Assembly: GCA_029550525.1 (NCBI GenBank)
Contig: JAKPHF010000077.1
Span: 124,001-188,000, forward strand
Reading direction: 5' to 3'
Length of the DNA: 64,000 nucleotides
From: Planctomycetota bacterium
Lineage (GTDB): Bacteria; Planctomycetota; Phycisphaerae; UBA1845; PWPN01
Position numbers and translations under genes: made by a program. Position 1 is the first letter of the stretch. Every line of letters starts with the position of its first letter. The notes under the pieces were generated by a model. The model ran no database searches. It saw nothing but the letters and a program-made list of their open reading frames with translations, and was not told the origin of the DNA. Below are positions 54,950 through 62,270 of this stretch, piece by piece.

Positions 54950-55945
54950 TCACGCGTGCAGTTCGACGATATCTCGGTCGTGCAACACGTGCGAGGTGTG
55001 CACCTGCTGGCCCGAGTGGCTCGAACTGCCCCAGACTCGCGCGAACTTGAGATTCTCGGCGAGGTCTTTGTGGATCATCCGCGCCAGCTCGCCCACCGTG
55101 CTGTTAGTGGGCAGCACGAACGGTTTTTCCTTGTCTGCCGGCTTGCCCGGTTCCTTGGCGTAGATCCGCACGACGTCCAGCATGATGAAGAGCCGATGCA
55201 TCATCTCGGCCAGCCCCTCGCCCGTCGCCGCCGAAACAGCCAACATCTCCGGATATTTGGGACCCAGTTCCTGAAGTACGGCAAACGTGTCCATGGCACC
55301 GGGCAGGTCGCACTTGTTGCACACGATCAGCCCTTTCGGGCCGACTCGCATGTAGTCGCCTTCGTCCTCCTCATCCGGCGGATCGAACGTGATCTCGTGC
55401 CGGGCCAGGGCGGCGATGAGCGCTTCGAGATCCTCCAGCACGCTCGGCAAGCCGAGATCCGCCACCAACAGCACGATGTGCGTGTGCCGGATCGCGTTGA
55501 TCAGCGCGGGCAGGAGACTTTCGGGAGCGACGGGCGGCAGGTCCACCAGCTCGATGGGCACATCCTCGTGGTAGGCCATGCCCGGCGTGGGCAGGGCGGT
55601 GCCGTACGGAAAGTCCGTGATCTTGACCGGGGCCTTGGTGAGCCGTCCGACGATGGACGACTTGCCGCAGTTGGGCAAGCCCAGCAGCAGGGCTTGCCCG
55701 GCCCCTTGGGGAGGCAGGCTGTACGGATCCACGCCCGCGCCGCTCTTTTTGGCGGCTCGCTGCTGGCCGGCTTCCTTGAGCTCCTTGATCTTGCGCTTGA
55801 GGTCGGCCTGCTTCTTCTCGCTGGCCTTGTGCTTGGGGATGGTCCGCAGCATCTCCTCCAGCGCGGCCAGCTTCTCCGCCGGCGTGCGGGCCTGGCGATA
55901 CTTGCGGTCCGCCTCGAAGTATTCCGGGGTGAGGTTTAGCGCCAT
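54950..55945 (-). CDS. DRG/Obg-like GTPase with TGS domain
   Basis: The 331-residue protein resembles the DRG branch of Obg GTPases, which bind ribosomes or RNA. It has a basic helical N-terminus (KHKASEKKQADLKRKIKEL), G1 (LLGLPNCGKSSIVGRLT), G2 (FPYGTALPTPG), G4 (IVCNKCDLPG) and G5 (VSAATGEG). A C-terminal TGS domain follows (about residues 265-331), with PTNSTVGELARMIHKDLAEN. The G3 motif, normally DxxG, reads VDLPPV, so the Gly that contacts the gamma-phosphate is missing. Switch I in DRG fashion is intact. An extended -10 (TGGTATAAT) ends 8 bases before the ATG. It is a stand-alone gene. Confidence 0.88.
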   Translation of the reverse strand: MALNLTPEYFEADRKYRQARTPAEKLAALEEMLRTIPKHKASEKKQADLKRKIKELKEAGQQRAAKKSGAGVDPYSLPPQGAGQALLLGLPNCGKSSIVGRLTKAPVKITDFPYGTALPTPGMAYHEDVPIELVDLPPVAPESLLPALINAIRHTHIVLLVADLGLPSVLEDLEALIAALARHEITFDPPDEEDEGDYMRVGPKGLIVCNKCDLPGAMDTFAVLQELGPKYPEMLAVSAATGEGLAEMMHRLFIMLDVVRIYAKEPGKPADKEKPFVLPTNSTVGELARMIHKDLAENLKFARVWGSSSHSGQQVHTSHVLHDRDIVELHA

Positions 55946-55953
55946 GGCGACGG

Positions 55954-55962
55954 ATTATACCA
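55954..55962 (-). promoter_or_regulatory. Extended -10 element (TGGTATAAT) of the DRG-like GTPase gene
   Basis: TGGTATAAT on the minus strand has a perfect -10 plus the TG extension. Only 8 bases (CCGTCGCC) separate it from the ATG, with no Shine-Dalgarno sequence. The same nine bases occur before the Cys-rich gene at 61681-61689. Confidence 0.6.
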
Positions 55963-56042
55963 CGGGCGGGGAGAGAAAAAGATGATGCGGCGACGGGGCG
56001 ACACAGTGACGCGGCGAGAGGATGAAGATGAAGAGACGCCGG

Positions 56043-56273
56043 TTATCGTATGGCCCAGACGCCGGGGCGCGGGGCGTGACGGCGGAGGGATCGTTGGAGC
56101 TGCAGGAGGCGGATCTTGGCGAGCAAGGCGGTGGCCGCTCCGGTGAGCGTCAGTGCCGTCAACATGCTTGTGACCGCCACGCCGTCGGAGCTGGCCGACA
56201 GCGCTGCCGTGACCAACATCACGACCAGACCCACGTGGAACAGCATTCGAAAGCGGGTCACTCGCTCCTGCAT
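56043..56273 (-). CDS. Small membrane protein of unknown function
   Basis: The 76-residue product has two likely membrane segments (MLFHVGLVVMLVTAALSAS and VAVTSMLTALTLTGAATALLA) and a basic C-terminus (LQRSLRRHAPRPGVWAIR). ATG 56273 lies 8 bases after GGAGGA, a better spacing than the GTG at 56288 in the track. No family was recognised. The start and hydrophobic pattern make it more likely real than a chance ORF. Confidence 0.55.
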   Translation of the reverse strand: MQERVTRFRMLFHVGLVVMLVTAALSASSDGVAVTSMLTALTLTGAATALLAKIRLLQLQRSLRRHAPRPGVWAIR

Positions 56274-56417
56274 GGGGCCGTCCTCCACGGCGTACAGGCT
56301 TTCCTTCGGGATGTATCGACCCGATGACGGGAAAAACTTCAGAGTGCCACGGTTTTTATAGCGCCCGGCGGGACTGGGGGCGAGTCGGATTGAAAGAGGG
56401 ACGGGTTACGGTCGCAT

Positions 56418-56488
56418 GATCCCGGACCGGGATCGGAGAAACGGGCGCGGCGAGGTCAAGGACCGGGATGGAAGAAATGGGCACGGCG
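56418..56488. repeat. Palindrome and imperfect 28-base tandem copies
   Basis: GATCCCGGACCGGGATC (56418-56434) is a 17-base perfect palindrome around a central A. The unit GACCGGGATCGGAGAAACGG (starting 56425) returns as GACCGGGATGGAAGAAATGG (starting 56461), a 36-base period. No function is evident. Confidence 0.7.
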
Positions 56489-56495
56489 CAAAGAG

Positions 56496-56526
56496 ACGGC
56501 GGGGACAAGCCCCGCCGCTCGCTTGG
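56496..56526. repeat. Dispersed repeat family E hairpin before the FG-GAP gene end
   Basis: GGCGGGGACAAGCCCCGCCG followed by CTCGCTTGG: a near copy of 54882-54911 with two differences. It lies 24 bases after the stop codon of the minus-strand FG-GAP gene. Confidence 0.85.
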
Positions 56527-56550
56527 TCTTCTCAATTGGGGGCGAATGCC

Positions 56551-57777
56551 CTAGTTGGCTTTGCCGCGGTTGAAGAGGATATAGGCGCCGGTCTTGCCCG
56601 CCACCGCGATGTCCAGTCGGCCGTCGCCGTCGAGGTCGGCGGTGCGGATCTGCATGCCCGTGCCCACGCCGTCATCGAAGCTGATGGTGTCGCGGGTGAA
56701 CGTGCGGGATGCCGGATCCCAGATGAAGCGGAACAGGCACATCGGTTCGGCTGAGCCGGGGTCGCCGTCGCCGTGGCCGCGCCATCGCTTGCCGGTGATC
56801 ATCTCGAACTTGCCGTCTCCGTCGAGGTCGGCCCAGGTCAGGCAGTGGCTTTGCGAGAAGCTGTTGTCGATCTCGTGTTTGATCCAGGTAGGCTCACCAT
56901 TTTCGGCCGGACCCTGCTCGAGCCAGATGATGCCGTAATCATGACCCTTGCCCATGATGATGTCGTTCTTGCCATCACCCGTAAGATCCAGGATCAGACC
57001 CGGCAGACTGGAGTGATCGAGGGAAATCGGCATCGAGTGGAACTTCCAGGGCGTTCGGAACGGCCGCCGGGCCGGCTGCTCGAACCAGCCCTTGGGCACG
57101 AGGATGTCGGGCTTCTTGTCGCCGTTGATGTCGCCGACGGCAATGCCGTGACCCGTGCCGGGCCCGCCGAGATGAACGACCGTGAACCTGGGCTCCTTGC
57201 CGGGCCGCATGCGGATGACGGTCATTGGCTTGTCGCGATCCCAACTGTTGACGATGATCTCCGGCGCTCCGCGGCCGTCGAGGTCCAGCAGGAGCGTGCC
57301 TTCACAGCAATTCTGGCCTTCGGCAATCAGGTGCTGCTTCCAGAGCACCCCTTTCTCAAGGCCTTCCTTGCCGGGGTTCTCGTACCAATAGATCTTGTCC
57401 GAGAACCACGACCCGCTGATGATGTCGGTCCAACCATCACCGTTCACGTCGAAGGCGTGCTCGCCGTTGCTGTCGGCGAATTCCTTGTTGAGTACCTGGT
57501 CCATCTTGCGGACCGGCCGGGGCTTGAAGTCGGGTGCTGCATACCATTCCGGCCCGGCGGTGATGTCGAGTTTGCCGTCGTTGTTCACGTCGAACACGGC
57601 AATGCCTTCGTTGAGGTGGTCGCTGAGCTGGTGCTTCTCCCACTTGATTGAGGGCGGGGCCGGTACTTCTTTGGGCGGAGCCGTTGATTTGCGAGGCATG
57701 TTCGGCGCCATCTGCGCGGCGTAGCACAACCCGGGTGCGACCAGCAGCCAGGTCCATCGGAAGGTCTTGATACTCAT
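56551..57777 (-). CDS. Secreted FG-GAP/VCBS repeat protein
   Basis: The 408-residue product has a signal peptide (FRWTWLLVAPGLCYA). The body is a seven-bladed propeller of FG-GAP/VCBS type with calcium loops: FDVNNDGKLDITAGPEWY, FDVNGDGWTDIISGSWF, LDLDGRGAPEIIVN, GDINGDKKPDILVPKGWF, LDLTGDGKNDIIMGKGH, ADLDGDGKFEMITGKRW and ADLDGDGRLDIAVAGKTG. GPEWY and GKRWRGHG are shared with planctomycete proteins that are often fused to other modules. No catalytic domain is recognised. CGGAG precedes the ATG. A family E hairpin follows its stop codon. Confidence 0.85.
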   Translation of the reverse strand: MSIKTFRWTWLLVAPGLCYAAQMAPNMPRKSTAPPKEVPAPPSIKWEKHQLSDHLNEGIAVFDVNNDGKLDITAGPEWYAAPDFKPRPVRKMDQVLNKEFADSNGEHAFDVNGDGWTDIISGSWFSDKIYWYENPGKEGLEKGVLWKQHLIAEGQNCCEGTLLLDLDGRGAPEIIVNSWDRDKPMTVIRMRPGKEPRFTVVHLGGPGTGHGIAVGDINGDKKPDILVPKGWFEQPARRPFRTPWKFHSMPISLDHSSLPGLILDLTGDGKNDIIMGKGHDYGIIWLEQGPAENGEPTWIKHEIDNSFSQSHCLTWADLDGDGKFEMITGKRWRGHGDGDPGSAEPMCLFRFIWDPASRTFTRDTISFDDGVGTGMQIRTADLDGDGRLDIAVAGKTGAYILFNRGKAN

Positions 57778-57899
57778 GTTGCAGCTCCGTCAGCAAAAAA
57801 CGAGGCGAGTCGCGAAGACCGCGCCCGACCCCGGAAGGCCGGCCGACGATCGGCCGGGCGGCTTCATGTTGGCTCTGCGGGCGGCGGGCGTCAAGCAGT

Positions 57900-57935
57900 G
57901 AGGCCGGCTCGCCCGTGAGAGCGCGAGCCGGCCTC
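57900..57935. terminator. 13-bp perfect hairpin
   Basis: GAGGCCGGCTCGC pairs with GCGAGCCGGCCTC across a 10-nt loop. It lies 30 bases after the end of the truncated thrombospondin-repeat gene on the minus strand. There is no T-tract, so a terminator role is only moderately likely. Confidence 0.5.
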
Positions 57936-57964
57936 GTCAGGTAGGAGCAACGGTCCGGGTGCAG

Positions 57965-58330
57965 TTACCGGCGTCGCCGCAGTGGTACGAGGGTCAGGCA
58001 GAGCAGCAGGCCGGCCAGCGTTTCGGCGAGACCGGCGCCGCAGAATCCCAGCAGAGGCCGATCATCCCCATTCGGGGGCGTTTCATGTCCCGCCGGATCG
58101 GCCGGATCGTCCGGATCCTCCGGCGTGTCGTCGCCGGAGTCATCCGGATTCTGGATCGCGCAGCCGTCGGCATCGACCGACGCGCCTGAGCTGGTTCCCG
58201 GGCACAGGTCGCGGTCATCAGGCACGCCGTCGCCATCTGCGTCGAGCGACGGGGCGGGGCAACCGTCGGTGGTCACAGCGGTTCCGACCGGCGTCCCCGG
58301 ACACGCATCATCGCCATCCGGGAGGCCGTC
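57965..58330 (-). pseudogene. C-terminal remnant of a thrombospondin type 3 repeat protein with a Cys-containing sorting tail
   Basis: The last 121 codons of the track ORF are protein-like: DGDDACPGTPVGTAVTTDGC and LDADGDGVPDDRDLCPGT are TSP3/OmpA-type repeats, then an acidic linker (NPDDSGDDTPEDPDDPADPA), and a C-terminal tail LLGFCGAGLAETLAGLLLCL followed by VPLRRRR. The tail (Cys-Gly, hydrophobic helix, Arg cluster) resembles MYXO-CTERM-like sorting signals. Everything upstream of about 58330 in this frame is spacer and the antisense of the Fe-S protein gene. So the 5' part is lost and no start codon with a signal peptide is available. Confidence 0.65.
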
Positions 58331-58444
58331 GTGCCGGCGGTTCGCGATTTTTCTGCGAACTTGACGGTCGTCAATGCCTGGCCTGCTCGACGGCGGCATA
58401 ATGCTCGCATACAAAGCCGGGTAGCCCGGCAAGGAGAGTTCCCG

Positions 58445-59302
58445 ATGATTCGCGACATCGTGCTGATCGACGAAGAGAAATGCGACGGTTGCGGCTTGTG
58501 CGTCCCGGCGTGCGAGGAGGGCGCCATCCGGATCGTCGATGGCAAGGCTCGGCTGGTGGCGGACCGGCTGTGCGACGGCCTGGGGGCCTGCCTGGGCCAT
58601 TGCCCGAAAGGCGCGATTCGCATCGAAAAGCGGGAAGCCGACGATTTTGACGAGCACGCGGTGAAGGCTCACCTGGCCGGGCGCGACGAGTGGAACCCAT
58701 CCGTTTCCGGACCGGATGCTTTCCCAGGGAGGAGCTTGTCGTCTCCGGAGGCACCGGCTGTGCGCGGTTGCGAGCATCAAAACGTTTCGGCCACTCCCGC
58801 CCACGCGCATGGGGGCGGATGTCCTTCGCAGCGATTTGCGCGTCTGGGCGCGCGTGCGTCGGCTGCTCGCATGAATGAGGCCGGCTCGATCGCATCCGGT
58901 GGGCTTTCGGAATTGGCGCAGTGGCCGGTTCAACTGAGACTGCTGCCGCCGCGTGCTCCGGTGTTCCAGGACGCGGATCTTCTGTTGGCCGCCGACTGTG
59001 TGCCGTTCGCGCTGCCGGACTTCCACGCGCAGTTGTTGCGGGGCCGTGCTCTGGCCATCGCCTGTCCCAAGCTCGACGACACGAGCACGTACCTGGCCAA
59101 ACTCACCGAGATCATCGCCGCCAACCGGATTCGCAGCATCACGGTCGTGCACATGGAGGTACCGTGCTGCACGGGCATTCTGATGCTGGCGTTACAGGCG
59201 CGGGCCAACAGCGGCGTGGACGTGCCCATCGAAGACGTGGTCGTGAGCGTGCGCGGCGAGATTATTCGGCGGCGGCAGATCCCGGCCGAAGCCGCCGTCT
59301 GA
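58445..59302 (+). CDS. 4Fe-4S dicluster protein with His/Cys linker
   Basis: The 285-residue protein begins with two ferredoxin motifs: CDGCGLCVPACEEGAI (about residues 13-28) and CDGLGACLGHCPKGAI (about 44-59), enough for two 4Fe-4S clusters. The middle is a loosely conserved linker with CEHQNVSATPAHAHGGGCP. The C-terminal domain (about 170-285) has three more conserved-looking cysteine spots: LLAADCVPFALPDFH, LAIACPKLDDTSTYLA and VVHMEVPCCTGILML, which could bind another metal site. It probably carries electrons or senses redox state; no partner enzyme is adjacent. AAGGAGA lies before the ATG. Its transcript likely ends at the family B hairpin. Confidence 0.82.
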   Translation: MIRDIVLIDEEKCDGCGLCVPACEEGAIRIVDGKARLVADRLCDGLGACLGHCPKGAIRIEKREADDFDEHAVKAHLAGRDEWNPSVSGPDAFPGRSLSSPEAPAVRGCEHQNVSATPAHAHGGGCPSQRFARLGARASAARMNEAGSIASGGLSELAQWPVQLRLLPPRAPVFQDADLLLAADCVPFALPDFHAQLLRGRALAIACPKLDDTSTYLAKLTEIIAANRIRSITVVHMEVPCCTGILMLALQARANSGVDVPIEDVVVSVRGEIIRRRQIPAEAAV

Positions 59303-59344
59303 TCGTGCCGGGGGAGGCGCGCATCACGCACGTGGAGTCAGACT

Positions 59345-59425
59345 AACCACAGAGGACGCAGAGGGTCACAGAGGAGAAGGCCCGATGTGAGCCTCTCTGT
59401 GTTCCTCTGTGCCTCTCTGTGGTTC
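59345..59425 (+). terminator. Family B inverted repeat followed by a T-tract
   Basis: AACCACAGAGGACGCAGAGG on the left and CCTCTGTGCCTCTCTGTGGT on the right form a long imperfect hairpin. The sequence after it is TCATTTTTTC. It lies 42 bases after the Fe-S gene stop, so a dispersed repeat seems to act as its terminator. Confidence 0.7.
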
Positions 59426-59521
59426 ATTTTTTCTGAAGCCACGGACCAATGGCAAATGCAGGCAGGATGCCTTGTACCACGCTCACTCCTGAGGCAAGCG
59501 AGACGCCCGCCCCCCGGGCAG

Positions 59522-60256
59522 TCAGTCGTCGCAGGCTGCGTCGGGTGGAACGGCGGGACCAGTGGCACAGAGCTCGAAGGCATCCAGATCGTCGGCGTCG
59601 ATGTCGTTGTCGCCGCGCGGGTAATCGGGCGGTTCCGGCCGATTGAAGCATTCGCAGCCGGCGCCGATTCCCACGTGGCCGGGCGACAGGCAACGCTGCA
59701 CGATTCCGAAATCCACCTGGTCGACGTCGCCGTCACCGTCGGCGTCCGCGTAGGGCTCGTGGCAGAGCGGCCAATCGAACGCGACGAACGCAACGGGATG
59801 ATCCAGGTTGATCCAGCCGGCGTTTTCGGCCCAGGCCCATCCGCGCAGGCGGCGAGCAGAAAAGTCCACCCGGCACAAGCTGCCGCCGCCTGGGATCGTA
59901 GGGTCACCGAAGTTGATCCAGCCGATGTTCTCGCCCCAGGCCAGGCCCGACAGGTTTCCGGTCACAGGATCGACGTTCACGCCGAAGTCGGTGCCGTCGA
60001 GGTTGCCGTAAGCGTGGCCGGAAGCCGGGGCGCCGTCGCCCAGATGGATCCATCCAGCGTTCTCCGCCCAAACGGAGCCGGACAAAATCGTGGGCAGGAC
60101 CCGGACACCGGTCGCGCCGTCGGGGCTGTGGAAGCTCAGCCATCCGAGGTTCTCGGCCCAGCCATGGCTGTTCTCGATCGCGATGTTGCTCGCGGAGCCC
60201 GCGACCGCGGTGCCATAAAACAGGCACAACAGGATTGCGCACGATTGCCGGCACAC
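59522..60256 (-). CDS. Secreted protein with WAENAGW repeats and dockerin-like EF-hands
   Basis: The 244-residue product begins at GTG 60256, eight bases after AAGGAG, with signal peptide CRQSCAILLCLFYGTAVAGSA. Four repeats of about 40 residues follow: HGWAENLGWLSF, VWAENAGWIHLG, AWGENIGWINFG and AWAENAGWINLD. The C-terminus has a dockerin-like pair of calcium loops: DADGDGDVDQVDFGIVQRC and DNDIDADDLDAFELC. The track start (60616) reads into the neighbouring gene. The repeats recur in planctomycete and other surface proteins with unknown function. The gene follows the beta-helix gene by 20 bases on the same strand, so the two are likely co-expressed. Confidence 0.83.
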   Translation of the reverse strand: MCRQSCAILLCLFYGTAVAGSASNIAIENSHGWAENLGWLSFHSPDGATGVRVLPTILSGSVWAENAGWIHLGDGAPASGHAYGNLDGTDFGVNVDPVTGNLSGLAWGENIGWINFGDPTIPGGGSLCRVDFSARRLRGWAWAENAGWINLDHPVAFVAFDWPLCHEPYADADGDGDVDQVDFGIVQRCLSPGHVGIGAGCECFNRPEPPDYPRGDNDIDADDLDAFELCATGPAVPPDAACDD

Positions 60257-60276
60257 GCGGAGGCTCCTTGGTTTGC

Positions 60277-61302
60277 TCAATAGATGAAGTTGGCCCACGG
60301 ATGGCTGGCCGCAGCCACCGCACTCACATCGCCGACACCCGCGACGCTGACCAGCGGGCCGTAGCTGTTGCCCGCAGCGATCGAATAGTCCTGACCGTTT
60401 CCGGAGGCGGCGTTGCGCAACAGTAGGTTGGAGGTGCCCGTAACGTAAAACCCTTTGCCGCCGCCCATCGCCTGGCATTCGCGGATCACGTTGCGAGCGG
60501 CGCGGACGTGGAAGCCCGCCACGCTGCAGTTGACGGCCGCGCTTGTGCGGATGGTCGCGTTGGCATCGCAGGCAAAGCCGGTCGCACACTGCACGGACGA
60601 GCAATCCTGTGCGCATGAGCCGGTGTCGATGAGCTCGAAGCCGATGCCGTTCGAGCTGGCCGCCACGCAGGCTTGAATCATGCTGCCGCCGGCCGCCCGT
60701 ACACCCGTCGTGCAGTCAACGGTTCGGCAATGCGAGACCTGGCTCCGGAGACCGGCATTGATTCCCATCTCCATACATTCGCGGATGGTGCAGAGGTGGA
60801 CGAAGCCGGCGGGCCCGACCTTGATGCCGATATGGCCATTCTGGGCGACCTGCACCCGCTCGACGATGCATTCCGTGGACTGGCCCAGGTCGATGCCGTG
60901 CGTCCGCCAGCCGATCACTCGGCCGTTGTGGATCGTAATGCGGCGCCAAGCGTAGGTCGCGGCGATGCCGCTGATGCTGTACAGCCCACCGACGATGCTG
61001 AAGCCGCACAAGTCCACGGTCACATCGTCGCACGCGATCTCCAGACCGTTCATGCCCGGCTGGCCCAGGATGTCGGCGGTAAGGTAGTAGGCTCCGGGTT
61101 CCTGCACGACGTACAGCGAGTTGGCCGAACCGCTCAACGTCTGAACGGGCGTGCGGGGTTCGACCTGGTCCAGCCGCTTCATGGTCGGGCCGATCGGCCC
61201 GGGCGGCGGGTTGAGGTCGCCGGCCTTCGCTGCGCCGGCCAGGAGGGAGCTACCGGCCAGTCCCAGGCCGGCCAGCAACGTGCGGCGTTCGAGTGGTGCC
61301 AT
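60277..61302 (-). CDS. Right-handed beta-helix protein with twin-arginine signal
   Basis: The 341-residue product begins with a twin-arginine signal (ERRTLLAGLGLAGSSLLAG, cleaved near AKAGD), so it is probably exported folded. The segment DLNPPPGPIGPTMKRLDQVE is a hallmark of a planctomycete family with a conserved DLNPPPGPI start. Then ITIHNGRVIGWRTHGIDLG, IRECMEMGINAGLRSQVSHC and related lines form a parallel beta-helix as in pectate-lyase-like proteins; many Cys residues (TGSCAQDCSSVQC) may form disulphides. No catalytic residues can be assigned. ATG 61302 is used instead of 61398 because the signal begins there. It is likely in one unit with the WAENAGW gene. Confidence 0.83.
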   Translation of the reverse strand: MAPLERRTLLAGLGLAGSSLLAGAAKAGDLNPPPGPIGPTMKRLDQVEPRTPVQTLSGSANSLYVVQEPGAYYLTADILGQPGMNGLEIACDDVTVDLCGFSIVGGLYSISGIAATYAWRRITIHNGRVIGWRTHGIDLGQSTECIVERVQVAQNGHIGIKVGPAGFVHLCTIRECMEMGINAGLRSQVSHCRTVDCTTGVRAAGGSMIQACVAASSNGIGFELIDTGSCAQDCSSVQCATGFACDANATIRTSAAVNCSVAGFHVRAARNVIRECQAMGGGKGFYVTGTSNLLLRNAASGNGQDYSIAAGNSYGPLVSVAGVGDVSAVAAASHPWANFIY

Positions 61303-61698
61303 GCTGCTTTGTCCTCGCGACCTGCGGCCCTCGTTTCGCACGCATGTGGGCCGGCACTCAGTCATAAGTCCGGGTTGCTGCTGCGGCCAGACCGTCAAAT
61401 GTGTCCGGCCGTGGCGACCGGGCGTGATCTCGGAATGACGCGTTTAGGTCACCTTATCGATCCAGCCGCGCGCTGGTGCAAGCATCGACAGGCCAGCGAA
61501 TTGCGTCCGGGCGGGTCGGGGCGACGAACGTCCGGCTGGCACCGGTGACGGAAGGGCGAGTAGGTTTCCGGAACGCATTTTCCGGGCAAAACCAACCCGG
61601 TCGCGGACCTGAACAGCGGCCGAACTCCCGGGGGCAGGCGCAAATCCTCGCGGAGCGGGGATGCGAGACCGATACAACTATGGTATAATTGTGCACGC
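61303..61698. other. 396-base divergent regulatory region
   Basis: Only small out-of-frame ORFs without ribosome binding sites are found. It holds the leader of the beta-helix gene on the left and the promoter/operator of the Cys-rich gene on the right (61674-61692). Confidence 0.6.
61674..61692 (+). promoter_or_regulatory. Extended -10 promoter overlapping a dyad, before the Cys-rich gene
   Basis: TGGTATAAT (61681-61689) is a perfect extended -10. It lies inside the imperfect palindrome ACAACTATGGTATAATTGT, in which ACAA-TAT and ATA-TTGT are inverted. A repressor, for instance of the BlaI/CopY type that binds ACAA/TTGT-rich dyads, would occlude the promoter. The -10 ends 9 bases before the ATG. 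Confidence 0.6.
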
Positions 61699-62139
61699 AT
61701 GCGGTATATCTGCGCGGGATTGGTACTGGTGGCCATGGTCGGCGTCATCTCTCCGGGGGTGGCGAGGACCTGCTGCGCCCAGACGTCCAACTGCACGTGC
61801 TGCTGCTGTGAGCAGCACGGCGACGAGGCCGATGCTTCGCTCGCCGTGGCCGGTACGGCCGACGAGCAGCACTCCTGCCCCGGTTGCCCCAAACCCGCCC
61901 CGCGTGACGAATCGTCGGATTCCTCCGACGATTCGACCGGCGGCAGCCCGCAGTCCGCACCCAAGTCGCATCACTGCAACGGTTGCGGTGTGCTGAACTG
62001 CGCCAAGACCGTTGTCTTCTTCCGGCCGGCGCTGACGAGTCTGACGCCGGCGCCGGTGGATTTCATCGTCATCACGTCCGAGGCTCCGCCTGCGAGTCTC
62101 GCCTTGAACGCTCCGCTTCGTCCGCCTCGATCGGCCTGA
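61699..62139 (+). CDS. Small exported cysteine-rich protein upstream of an efflux system
   Basis: The 146-residue product has a signal peptide (ICAGLVLVAMVGVISPGVA) followed by dense cysteines: RTCCAQTSNCTCCCCEQHGD, then EQHSCPGCPKPAP and SHHCNGCGVLNCAK. This may bind metals. A Ser/Asp-rich segment (RDESSDSSDDSTGG) lies between. No family was recognised. The ATG follows an extended -10 by nine bases and no Shine-Dalgarno sequence is seen, suggesting a leaderless message. It is 131 bases before the HlyD adaptor gene on the same strand and may be co-regulated with it; a metal-sensing or metal-efflux role is inferred only from the cysteines and position. Confidence 0.7.
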   Translation: MRYICAGLVLVAMVGVISPGVARTCCAQTSNCTCCCCEQHGDEADASLAVAGTADEQHSCPGCPKPAPRDESSDSSDDSTGGSPQSAPKSHHCNGCGVLNCAKTVVFFRPALTSLTPAPVDFIVITSEAPPASLALNAPLRPPRSA

Positions 62140-62270
62140 TCATTCCGGCGCTTCTCCTTTTTTACAGGCATGACTCCGCGCGCCCGCGGTTCGTTGTGAC
62201 CACGCCCTGGTTGCGCGAAAAGCACTTGCGGTAAAGCCGTGGCGCGGGGTTCGATCGAGGGAAACCGACC

